Source: Bacilli bacterium
GTDB taxonomy: Bacteria; Bacillota_I; Bacilli_A; RFN20; CAG-826
DNA length: 47,053 nucleotides
Assembly: GCA_017940265.1 (NCBI GenBank)
Contig: JAGAYY010000029.1
Coordinates: 1 to 47,053, forward strand
Direction of reading: 5' to 3'
Part shown: in pieces, positions 40,502 to 47,053 of the stretch
Numbering within the stretch: position 1 is the stretch's first letter
Layout: each line of letters opens with the position of its first letter
Notes under the pieces: model-generated
The model's database searches: none
The model's input: only the letters and a program-made list of their open reading frames with translations
What the model was told of the DNA's origin: nothing
Program-made: the position numbers and the translations under genes

Positions 40502-42190
40502 TTAGTCCCCCTCTAATTGTTCTGGTAAATATTCTTCTACTGCTTCTAAGAAGCCATAATAAGCCGGCTTTTTAGCGTAGTTTGCATTAAATAGCAATGG
40601 ATGTTGATTACGTTTCCAAGATAAGTCATCTCTGATACCCCAGAAGACAATTGCATTGATTTCTGTTTTACCACTAGCGTTACTTTCTAACACTCTAGTA
40701 CCTAATCTTTTAAAAGCGTTCTTTTGATTATTTAAATCTGCAGTGGATTCACTGTTAACAGTGATATCTAATTCTGTGATTTGGCATTTAAGACCTTTTT
40801 CTTTAATCATTTCTGCATCTTTTATAACAGCATCTAAACTAAAGTTATTTGTGTCTAAATGACCTTGAATACCAACACCATCAATAAGTTCTTCTGCGAT
40901 TGCGTCTTTTAACAATGTATTAAGAGCGAACTTACAGTTATTTGTGTCATAGTCATAAGCATAATCGTTATAGTAGAGTTCTTGACCTTCCTCTGCATAT
41001 TGTCTAGCAAATTTAAAGGCATAATAGACAAAGTCATCTCCAATTGTTTCATACCAATAGTTAGGATTCATATTGTTATTATCTTTTTTACGAATACCAC
41101 CGTTTTGGACACCTTCGTTAGAGACATCGATTGCATAGACTAAACCAGGCCATCTACTATTGATTGTTTCTAAAGCGGTTTTAATGAAGTTTTCCATACG
41201 GGCCACCATGACACTTTTAGAAACGACCGCGCCATTAGCGTCATAGTTCTTTCTGAAGAACCATTGTGGTGTTTGGTCAAACCACACAAATGTATGGTGT
41301 CTAACACCGATATGGTGCGCTTCAGCGTAGTTATAAATCTTTTCAAATGGAGATGTTCTAATCGCCACTTGTGTTTCATCAGTTTTCGCTAATTCTTGGC
41401 AAGCTGCTTGATCTAAGATTTGTTCTGGCTTGCCTTCGTTTTCTGCGGTGATGGAATTGAAGTTATGTTGAGTAATCTTTCTAAGCTCTGTATTAGCGAG
41501 CATTCTTCCTGACATACAGGTGCCAACTTTGAGATATGGCTCATAAGCTTTATATAAACTTTCATCGTTATAGACATAGTCTGTTTTAACAGTTTCTTCC
41601 CCTAATGTGATGTTGATATTATCGACGAAGAAAGTCGCGGAATCCACGCCATCAGCAATTTGATAATTCAATCGAATAGCGCCTAATGTTTCTAAAGTAT
41701 CAAAGGAAATCATTAATCTGTTCCATGATTGTTCTAGACTACTATCAATTTCTAATAAGTCACTCTTAATGCTATTGTTCATTGAAGATGGGAAAACCTC
41801 TAACTGAAAAGAAGAGATATTACCTTCACTTGGTACATAAACATATAAGGAAATAATGTCACCATTCTTTGCATCATCTTCTACGAAATATGGTTCCTCT
41901 AATAAGTCACTACCGAGGTACATGTTATTTGATTTTTTGACTTCGTATTTTAATGATGAATTATCATAGTTACCAAAATCTTTAACAATTTCACCTTTGC
42001 TATTGGTGTCCGCTAAGCCTAGAGGTAATGAATCTAAATCATAGTTAGTTCTCCATTCCTTAACGGTATCACCGATTTCTATTGGCTTAGGTTCTTCACT
42101 AGTGGTGTTCTTGTTAGAGTTACATGCCACTAGAAAAGAAAGGGATAGTAAAGATACTATGGAGCATAAAAAATATTTCTTATTATTCAT
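40502..42190 (-). CDS. GH10 endo-1,4-beta-xylanase lipoprotein
   Basis: 562 residues. A signal with lipobox FLVAC anchors it outside the membrane. Residues ~40-195 are a strand-rich domain that could bind carbohydrate. The GH10 barrel follows: RHHTFVWFDQTPQWF, acid/base Glu in AIDVSNEGV, YYNDYAYD, VGIQGHLD and nucleophile Glu in CQITELDITV, then IVFWGIRDDLSW. Both catalytic residues are present. It indicates xylan use by this organism. AAAGGAAA precedes the ATG and TATAAT lies at 42217-42222. Confidence 0.9.
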   Translation of the reverse strand: MNNKKYFLCSIVSLLSLSFLVACNSNKNTTSEEPKPIEIGDTVKEWRTNYDLDSLPLGLADTNSKGEIVKDFGNYDNSSLKYEVKKSNNMYLGSDLLEEPYFVEDDAKNGDIISLYVYVPSEGNISSFQLEVFPSSMNNSIKSDLLEIDSSLEQSWNRLMISFDTLETLGAIRLNYQIADGVDSATFFVDNINITLGEETVKTDYVYNDESLYKAYEPYLKVGTCMSGRMLANTELRKITQHNFNSITAENEGKPEQILDQAACQELAKTDETQVAIRTSPFEKIYNYAEAHHIGVRHHTFVWFDQTPQWFFRKNYDANGAVVSKSVMVARMENFIKTALETINSRWPGLVYAIDVSNEGVQNGGIRKKDNNNMNPNYWYETIGDDFVYYAFKFARQYAEEGQELYYNDYAYDYDTNNCKFALNTLLKDAIAEELIDGVGIQGHLDTNNFSLDAVIKDAEMIKEKGLKCQITELDITVNSESTADLNNQKNAFKRLGTRVLESNASGKTEINAIVFWGIRDDLSWKRNQHPLLFNANYAKKPAYYGFLEAVEEYLPEQLEGD

Positions 42191-42240
42191 AAAGCGTATT
42201 TCCTTTGGTTAAGCATATTATACCGAAAATATTTTCTTAA

Positions 42241-42271
42241 TAAAAAGCCATTTCATAATAAATGAATGGCT
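42241..42271 (-). terminator. Terminator of the 133-residue membrane protein gene
   Basis: AGCCATT and AATGGCT (42246-42252 with 42265-42271) form the stem; TTTTA follows on the minus strand. It also isolates the xylanase promoter. Confidence 0.72.
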
Positions 42272-42295
42272 CTTTATATTATTTTTAGATTTTAT

Positions 42296-42697
42296 CTAGA
42301 AATCTTTTCTATCGTCACTGCTTTTATGGAAATACGCTCTATCTTGGGCGATTTGTTTTAAACACTTTTCACCATGAATGAAGCATTGTTCATCAGTAGG
42401 CTTAACAAAGGAAGCGATTATAGCAATAATACCAGCAATCGCTAAAATGACTGAAGTGACAATTTCGACTACCATTCTAGGATCACTAAAGTACATATCA
42501 AGATATTCTTCTCCCGCTTCTCTTACGATAAGACCTGCGCCCATAAGCATAATAACAACTAATAAAAGTGAAGCAGCAAGTGCACTTATGCCAATACCAC
42601 GAGGAATCCAATATAACTTTGGATAGTGTGCTCTACCATAATCTATTACTTGTTGTCTAGTATATTCTTTATCACCAAATTGATATGTGCTTGCCAT
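42296..42697 (-). CDS. Small membrane protein of unknown function
   Basis: 133 residues from the ATG at 42697, chosen for AAGGAG eight bases upstream (a GTG three codons earlier is less likely). A soluble N-terminus of ~33 residues, two membrane segments (ISALAASLLLVVIMLMGAGL and IVTSVILAIAGIIAIIASFV) and a polar C-terminus with two Cys. No family is recognised. It is monocistronic with its own terminator. Confidence 0.65.
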   Translation of the reverse strand: MASTYQFGDKEYTRQQVIDYGRAHYPKLYWIPRGIGISALAASLLLVVIMLMGAGLIVREAGEEYLDMYFSDPRMVVEIVTSVILAIAGIIAIIASFVKPTDEQCFIHGEKCLKQIAQDRAYFHKSSDDRKDF

Positions 42698-42799
42698 AAT
42701 AGTCACTCCTTATCTATGTTTTTTCACTTTTCATTATATAAATAAACACAAAAAAGCAAAATAAAAATCAGTTATGTTTATATTTTGATAAACTATATA

Positions 42800-42814
42800 T
42801 AGCAATTATTGCTA
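42800..42814 (+). promoter_or_regulatory. 15-bp palindrome before the carbonic anhydrase gene
   Basis: TAGCAAT-T-ATTGCTA is a perfect palindrome that abuts the AGGGAG ribosome site. It could be an operator or a small RNA hairpin that affects ribosome access. Confidence 0.45.
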
Positions 42815-42825
42815 GGGAGACACTT

Positions 42826-43329
42826 ATGGATATCAAAAAAGGTAATCAAGAATTTTTAAGCATCTTGGATAACAATCAAGAATTAAAAGATAGAAGAGAT
42901 GAATTAGTAAAAGGACAACATCCTGATACTTTAGTCATCACTTGTTCTGATTCTAGAGTGGTTCCTGAATATATATTTAACGCTAGATTAGGTGAACTAT
43001 TTGTTATTAGAACCGCGGGTAATGTCATTAATGAAGGCGAACTAGCCACTGTGGAATATGCGATTGAACACTTAAAAGTAAAACGCATTATTGTTTTGGG
43101 TCACACCCACTGTGGAGCGATTCACGCCGCTATTAATGATGAGACTGGTAAATACTTAGATCCAATTTTAAGAAGAATTAAAACAAATATTAGTATCATC
43201 ACTAACGAAACTATGGCAGCTAAAATGAACTCCATTGGTGAAACTGAATATTTAAGAAGCAAGTTCCCTGATTATAAGGGCACTATTGAATCAATGATGT
43301 ACGATATCGAAACATCAGATGTATTTTAA
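42826..43329 (+). CDS. Beta-class carbonic anhydrase
   Basis: Interconverts CO2 and bicarbonate for carboxylation reactions. Zinc ligands are visible as Cys in ITCSDSRVVPE and His-x2-Cys in LGHTHCGAIHAA, with the Asp-Arg pair of the active site in SDSR and the conserved VIRTAGNVI. At 167 residues it is compact, close to the short bacterial plant-type forms. AGGGAGA lies 6 bases before the ATG. A membrane-protein gene starts 17 bases after its stop. Confidence 0.9.
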   Translation: MDIKKGNQEFLSILDNNQELKDRRDELVKGQHPDTLVITCSDSRVVPEYIFNARLGELFVIRTAGNVINEGELATVEYAIEHLKVKRIIVLGHTHCGAIHAAINDETGKYLDPILRRIKTNISIITNETMAAKMNSIGETEYLRSKFPDYKGTIESMMYDIETSDVF

Positions 43330-43346
43330 GGGTTATAATTTAATAA

Positions 43347-43979
43347 ATGGGAAACTCTAAAAAATATAAACAAGCATTTTTATTATTTACTATCTCACAG
43401 TTCTTCATGATGTTGGGCTTGTTGGAATATGGTTCTTACATAAAAGCCATATCAGAGATTATGGGGATATTTATTATCTTCCAATTAGTGGCTTTTATCA
43501 TGATGATTGCGGCAGCGACGAAGTTACATGATTTTAATAAGAATTTCTTCTATGCCTTTATCACTTCTATTATCTGTTTATTCACTTCTTTATTAGCATT
43601 CGTAGGCAGCGAATCCACGGAAGACTTCACTATTGCGTGGGCTCGTGGTATGGATATTTCTGCCACGATTTTGATATGTGTGGCCTATGCTTATTTCTTC
43701 TTAGGTTGTAAGGACTATTTCATCGAAGAAGGTATGGAAAGAAACGCGAAAAGATGTCGTTTCGGTTTCTTCTATGTCATTGGTATGACTATCCTTATTA
43801 ACTTAATGGCCTTTATTGGTAGCTTTAACGCAATAAAGACTAATTATTTAGTCGCAGCAATATTTAAATATGGCGCATTAGCAATGAAGTTAGCGATGTA
43901 TTTATTTATGTTCATTATTTTAGTGATTATGGTGCGCGCGATGAAGAAGAAAGAAAAGGAGGAAGAAGCTCATGAATAA
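43347..43979 (+). CDS. Membrane protein of unknown function, 210 residues
   Basis: Six likely membrane segments (for example FLLFTISQFFMMLGLLEYG and LVAFIMMIAAATKL), short loops and a Lys/Glu tail. No family is recognised. The ATG follows a TATAAT box (43334-43339) by seven bases and has no ribosome site, so it may start a leaderless mRNA, although readthrough from the carbonic anhydrase gene is also possible. The stop overlaps the next gene by 8 bases, and the GGAGG for that gene lies within its last codons. Confidence 0.65.
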   Translation: MGNSKKYKQAFLLFTISQFFMMLGLLEYGSYIKAISEIMGIFIIFQLVAFIMMIAAATKLHDFNKNFFYAFITSIICLFTSLLAFVGSESTEDFTIAWARGMDISATILICVAYAYFFLGCKDYFIEEGMERNAKRCRFGFFYVIGMTILINLMAFIGSFNAIKTNYLVAAIFKYGALAMKLAMYLFMFIILVIMVRAMKKKEKEEEAHE

Positions 43980-44961
43980 GTTTTTCTCCTTCTTTAAGAA
44001 ATATCCTGTCATCTTAGTGGCCTCTTTAGTCATTCCTTCTTCTATTTCAGTGGGTCAATATATCTTTACTTGGGAAGGAGCTTTCCATAATGATTATTAT
44101 CAAGGCGAAGAATTAAAGGTTGATGATAGCAAGTTTGAAATTACTGGCATTAAACATATTGGTAAAGTATCACAAAGTTCCTCTAACTTTTCCTATCAAG
44201 GTGCAGCCTGTTATAAAGATAAATATGTTGTCTGTTTAGATGGCTTAGAAGCGATTCAAATCTATGATTCTAACAATATGAAATTACTTCACCATATAGA
44301 TGGAACATTTAATAAAGAATGGCACTGTAACCAAGCTTTCTTTGGTGATCAATACTATAAGTTAACGGATGAATATCCTCTATTCTATGTTTCTATGGAA
44401 CATAAAAATGTGCATTCTACGATTGCCTTTAGGATATACACTAAAGGTGGAACATATCATTTAGAAGAAATACAAACTATTAATCTAGTCTTTGACTATG
44501 AAGAAGATACCATCTACTATCCAAACTCATATTATGACTTTGATGATGGTCTTATCTATTATGGTGGCTATACTGAAAACTCTTATATGAGAAGTGACAC
44601 TAATAAGTTAAAGTATTATTCTTTCCCAATGCCAAGTTATAGAGAAGAGTATTATGAAGTACACACTGATAATCCAATTGATACTTTTATTCTTCCTAGT
44701 GAAACCGCAACACAGGGTGGCTTTATTTCCCACCATCACTTATATCAAACATTCTCATTTGGTTCTAAAACAGATCCATTAAGAGCCCCTGTTATGAGAG
44801 TTGTGGATTTAAGAAATAAAACCATTATTAAAGAATATAAAAACTTGGGTGAACAATTTGGGGTTTATACAGAATTTGAACACCTAGCCCTTAACGATAA
44901 GGGAAGAATAATCTCATTAGGTAATCCATTTGATATTTACGAATTTGAATACAAAGGCTAG
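43972..44961 (+). CDS. Exported or anchored protein of unknown function, 329 residues
   Basis: An uncleaved-looking N-terminal segment (YPVILVASLVIPSSISVGQY) anchors ~300 external residues made mainly of strands rich in Tyr, Asp and Asn, with repeated phrases like YYPNSYYDFDDGLIYYGGY. The spacing suggests a beta-propeller, but I see no diagnostic motif. It is translationally coupled to the membrane protein upstream (8-base overlap, GGAGG site) and probably works with it. Confidence 0.62.
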   Translation: MNKFFSFFKKYPVILVASLVIPSSISVGQYIFTWEGAFHNDYYQGEELKVDDSKFEITGIKHIGKVSQSSSNFSYQGAACYKDKYVVCLDGLEAIQIYDSNNMKLLHHIDGTFNKEWHCNQAFFGDQYYKLTDEYPLFYVSMEHKNVHSTIAFRIYTKGGTYHLEEIQTINLVFDYEEDTIYYPNSYYDFDDGLIYYGGYTENSYMRSDTNKLKYYSFPMPSYREEYYEVHTDNPIDTFILPSETATQGGFISHHHLYQTFSFGSKTDPLRAPVMRVVDLRNKTIIKEYKNLGEQFGVYTEFEHLALNDKGRIISLGNPFDIYEFEYKG

Positions 44962-44997
44962 GTGACATACTAGTACCACTAAAAAGGGTGGCTTCTT
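44962..44997 (-). repeat. IS605-like end fragment between convergent genes
   Basis: On the minus strand AAGAAGCC, a CCACCC/TAGTGG hairpin and TATGTCACC repeat the plan of the tnpB right end at 18951-18990 with several changes. It fills the gap between two convergent genes almost exactly and may now act as their transcription boundary. Confidence 0.5.
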
Positions 44998-44998
44998 A

Positions 44999-45514
44999 CT
45001 AAAATATGTTAAAAGCTTCTTCAAATATCCTTAAGTTATCTCTATCAGGATAGATACATAAGTAGATATTCTTTAGTGTTTTAGGTTTGTAATCGTGTAA
45101 GGCTTGATAGCAAATCTTTACTGCTTCTTTAATTGGATAACCAAATGCTCCTGTGGAAATAGACGGGAACGCAATTGATTCTAGGCCTAATTCATCAGCG
45201 AGTTTTAAGCAGTTGATATAACAGTCATATAAAGTCACTGATGGATTAGGGTCACTATAATATCTAGGACCTACAGTATGAATGATATATTTGTTGTCTA
45301 AGTTATACGCTTTAGTGGCTTTAGCTTCTCCTGGTCTACAACCATTAAGAGTGCGGCATTCTTCTACAAGAAGAGGGCCCGCTGCGCGATGAATAGCGCC
45401 ATCAACACCACCGCCACCTAATAACGTTTCATTAGCAGCGTTAACAATCGCATCCGCGGTGCGACCTATTTTAGTAATGTCTTGGTATATAACTTTTATA
45501 TTCAATTTAAACAT
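44999..45514 (-). CDS. Macrodomain protein (O-acetyl-ADP-ribose deacetylase type)
   Basis: 171 residues, a stand-alone macrodomain. The ADP-ribose pocket is marked by DAIVNAANETLLGGGGVDGAIH (Asn and Asp catalytic in the YmdB/MacroD class) and by SIAFPSISTGAFGYP. Such enzymes remove ADP-ribose or acetyl-ADP-ribose. Nothing nearby encodes an ADP-ribosyl transferase, though two Fic genes, another nucleotide-based modification, are in the window. No clear ribosome site precedes the ATG. Confidence 0.88.
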   Translation of the reverse strand: MFKLNIKVIYQDITKIGRTADAIVNAANETLLGGGGVDGAIHRAAGPLLVEECRTLNGCRPGEAKATKAYNLDNKYIIHTVGPRYYSDPNPSVTLYDCYINCLKLADELGLESIAFPSISTGAFGYPIKEAVKICYQALHDYKPKTLKNIYLCIYPDRDNLRIFEEAFNIF

Positions 45515-45653
45515 ACGAATAATATCCCGTTATTAGTAATACTTTGATTTGATTATATAACAAAAAGTATTAGAAAAATTCTTACTTTATGTGATTAGAA
45601 AAATTTTTCGAACGTTTTAGGCGATTAAATTGTATTATAAGTGAAGGGTAACC

Positions 45654-45875
45654 ATGGCAAAAACTCTATACTCAGCATTCTTTAATAAAGAGGATTGGGC
45701 TGTTAAAGAAGTCTATTCCTACTACTCACGCTTAGTGAAGCATGTTTCTTTTGAAATACTCCACGATAATGATCTAGCAGACGATGTCGTTAGCGAAACT
45801 TTTATCAATCTATTAGAAAAAGGAAAAGTTGATAACGATAGTAACTTTGTTGCCTATATGTGCGCTAGTTTATAA
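45654..45875 (+). pseudogene. Truncated ECF-type sigma factor
   Basis: 73 residues matching sigma-70 region 2: a DWAVKEVYSYYSRLVKHVSF opening, then DLADDVVSETFINLL (the core-binding helix with DVVxETF) and FVAYMCAS. It ends at TAA, and regions 3-4 are missing. In the +1 frame a further 38 codons are open (45874-45990, KATASSMHGIYFRVKKKAQK), so a frameshift near 45870 is possible, but that part does not look like region 4. An intact family member would have ~160 residues. AAGGG precedes the ATG. Confidence 0.6.
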
Positions 45876-45949
45876 AGCCACAGCATCATCGATGCATGGC
45901 ATCTACTTTAGAGTAAAGAAAAAAGCACAAAAATTTTTGGAGGACTTTT

Positions 45950-46045
45950 ATGAGTTTGAAAAACGGATTAAAAGAAGCTTGCAGCAATAAAGTAACCGCC
46001 CGTGAACTTACTCGTCGATTGAATTGCCGAGCATTTTGGTCATGA
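45950..46045 (+). pseudogene. Short gene start cut by the tnpB element
   Basis: GGAGG six bases before an ATG opens a frame of 31 codons (MSLKNGLKEACSNKVTAREL) that runs into the 3' end of the tnpB gene on the other strand. It looks like the beginning of a gene after the sigma factor, perhaps its anti-sigma factor, destroyed by insertion. The exact element boundary is not visible. Confidence 0.4.
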
Positions 46046-47053
46046 ATTGATTTATTAAGGTGATCAATTCATTTCCTATTGGGTAGTTCCTACCCGATAT
46101 CCCTACATTACCAGCCCTACCATTCCAATTAACATAATCTTCATTCAAGAACTGGTCTGTGACAGGAATATATTTTTTAGAAGGATTAGATAATCTTATT
46201 TTAGGCATTAAGAAATTATCATTATTATTTTGCCTATAAATCCTCATAATGTTATAAGCACCTACTATATCAGCGTTGAATACGTTATTCCCTTCTTTGA
46301 ATAAGCCTCTATAAACCCTGTTAGCTTTGTTTGCGAATCGTTTGTCAACTAATGGACTATTAGGGGAACAAGAAGATGAATAAGCTTCATTAACTTTAAT
46401 TAATTCAATGCCAGCTAGTTTTAACTTGTAGTCTAGCAACGAATAGATTTTAGAAAAGTTAATTGCCCTGACATTCTGGTTATAACGATGCTTTTCTTTG
46501 TTGTTGACAAATTCATTCTTCGCACTTAGTAAGCCTGATAAATCACCGATTATAACTTTTGAGACATCATGAGATAAGCAATAATCAACAATTGTTCTTG
46601 TGGCTCGATGTAAAGCTAACTTAATCCTTTTATTCTTCTTTTCATATAAACGCTTAATCCTCTTGGTGGTCACCCCTTTCTTATGATGAGGATAGCATTT
46701 ATCAAAAAGCGATTGGTAATAAGCAATCTTTTTAGAGAAATAGTAATTGGTATTTAAGATTGAGTGACCTGAGACAATAAAAGAAGAACCGTTATTGTCA
46801 TAAACTGAAAGCAGGTTTTTAACTCCGATATCAATACTTATATAGTGCTTATTATCTTCGACTTGCTTTTTAATATCTTTTTCATATATCACATAGACTA
46901 TGTATTTATCTTTATCAACGTATGAAAACTCAATTTGTTTAATGCTTTCAAAGTGTCTTTTTAGCTTGATGTAGAAGAAGTTATCATTGATTTGATATTT
47001 ATCATTAAGGTGTTCTTTGAGCTTTTTAGGAATAGAAAAACGAATCTTATCAC
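46008..47053 (-). CDS. tnpB: TnpB nuclease, rearranged-site type, 5' end outside window
   Basis: The frame is open to the window edge; residues upstream of the GTG at 46892 (DKIRFSIPKKLKEHL, then KQIEFSYVDKDKYIVYV) are typical TnpB strands, so the gene is partial. RuvC-I is ISIDIGVKNLL and RuvC-III is FNADIVGAYNIMR. At RuvC-II the usual Glu is Gly (VIIGDLSG), while a Glu appears later in KVNEAYSSSCS, and the zinc finger is replaced by a KANRVYRGLF stretch. This matches the known TnpB group with relocated catalytic Glu. It differs in type from the tnpB at 18969-20132. Confidence 0.88.
   Translation of the reverse strand, partial: DKIRFSIPKKLKEHLNDKYQINDNFFYIKLKRHFESIKQIEFSYVDKDKYIVYVIYEKDIKKQVEDNKHYISIDIGVKNLLSVYDNNGSSFIVSGHSILNTNYYFSKKIAYYQSLFDKCYPHHKKGVTTKRIKRLYEKKNKRIKLALHRATRTIVDYCLSHDVSKVIIGDLSGLLSAKNEFVNNKEKHRYNQNVRAINFSKIYSLLDYKLKLAGIELIKVNEAYSSSCSPNSPLVDKRFANKANRVYRGLFKEGNNVFNADIVGAYNIMRIYRQNNNDNFLMPKIRLSNPSKKYIPVTDQFLNEDYVNWNGRAGNVGISGRNYPIGNELITLINQFMTKMLGNSIDE
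46042..46095 (-). ncRNA. Hairpins of the putative omega RNA scaffold
   Basis: Inside the 3' coding end of tnpB a ten-base stem (46042-46051 with 46063-46072) and a six-base GC-rich stem (46081-46086 with 46090-46095, loop TTC) can form on the transcript. The 3' end of tnpB commonly doubles as the guide RNA scaffold; assigning that role here is by analogy. Confidence 0.5.

Noticed and set aside
1-47053. Genome-wide use of TGA for Trp (genetic code 4)
   Set aside because: Trp is encoded by TGG throughout the long, intact genes, and only one gene is interrupted by TGA. Code 4 in a low-GC genome would break most long frames. The rarity of TGA stops is kept as part of the ZIP finding.
1-47053. 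CRISPR array, tRNA or rRNA genes
   Set aside because: I found no regularly spaced identical repeats of CRISPR type and no cloverleaf or rRNA sequence. The phased repeats at 7334-7408 are far too short and close for CRISPR.

Overview
The window is low-GC bacterial DNA with dense, mostly minus-strand operons and AGGAG-type ribosome sites. It carries isoprenoid and cell-wall genes (uppS, ispH, dxs, vanZ-like), many lipoproteins, heterodimeric ABC exporters and a GH10 xylanase. This points to a Bacillota lineage on the Erysipelotrichia/Mollicutes side, probably gut- or rumen-associated. Almost all stops are TAA or TAG. I see TGA ending only ispH and one fic gene, where TAG follows at once. One ZIP transporter gene is split by an in-frame TGA.

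Layout. 1-6.1 kb: isoprenoid genes ispH, uppS and dxs, with an AbiE-type toxin-antitoxin pair between ispH and uppS, and a hypothetical gene whose leader carries an IS605-like end fragment. 6.1-11.7 kb: a Fic protein behind a phased repeat array, a VanZ-like protein, a divergent Xre-nucleotidyltransferase fusion, D-lactate dehydrogenase, a small orphan protein with a structured leader, the split ZIP gene and plsC. 11.7-12.74 kb: a gene-free, ornate block read here as a ~1.04 kb structured non-coding RNA made of three ~300-nt modules and ending in a strong terminator. 13-18.9 kb: a two-component system and a cell-surface cluster (VTC-domain protein, DUF4956 membrane protein, beta-helix lipoprotein). 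18.95-20.35 kb: a tnpB-only IS605 element. 20.4-27.6 kb: cardiolipin synthase, an ArsB/SLC13-type permease, a membrane protein and a heterodimeric ABC exporter.

27.65-29.65 kb: one open frame encoding an Xre HTH, a pyridoxamine kinase and a cysteine synthase, that is, a PLP-producing enzyme joined to a PLP-dependent one under its own predicted DNA-binding domain. 29.8-38.1 kb: lipoproteins and a four-gene operon (STAS-kinase fusion, membrane PP2C phosphatase with HATPase, ABC ATPase, FtsX-like permease) that looks like partner-switching signalling wired to an ABC system. 38.1-42.7 kb: a Fic toxin with a small VbhA-like partner, a second STAS-kinase fusion in an operon with a lipoprotein xylanase, and a small membrane protein. 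42.8-47 kb: beta-carbonic anhydrase, two envelope proteins, a macrodomain protein, a truncated sigma factor and a second TnpB of a different catalytic type running off the end.

Recurring themes are genes whose ATG lies only 6-10 nt below a good -10 box, so probably leaderless (the three best cases encode HTH proteins with repeat operators over the promoter), and scattered IS605-like end fragments. All functional calls come from motif recognition by eye; no searches or folding programs were run.
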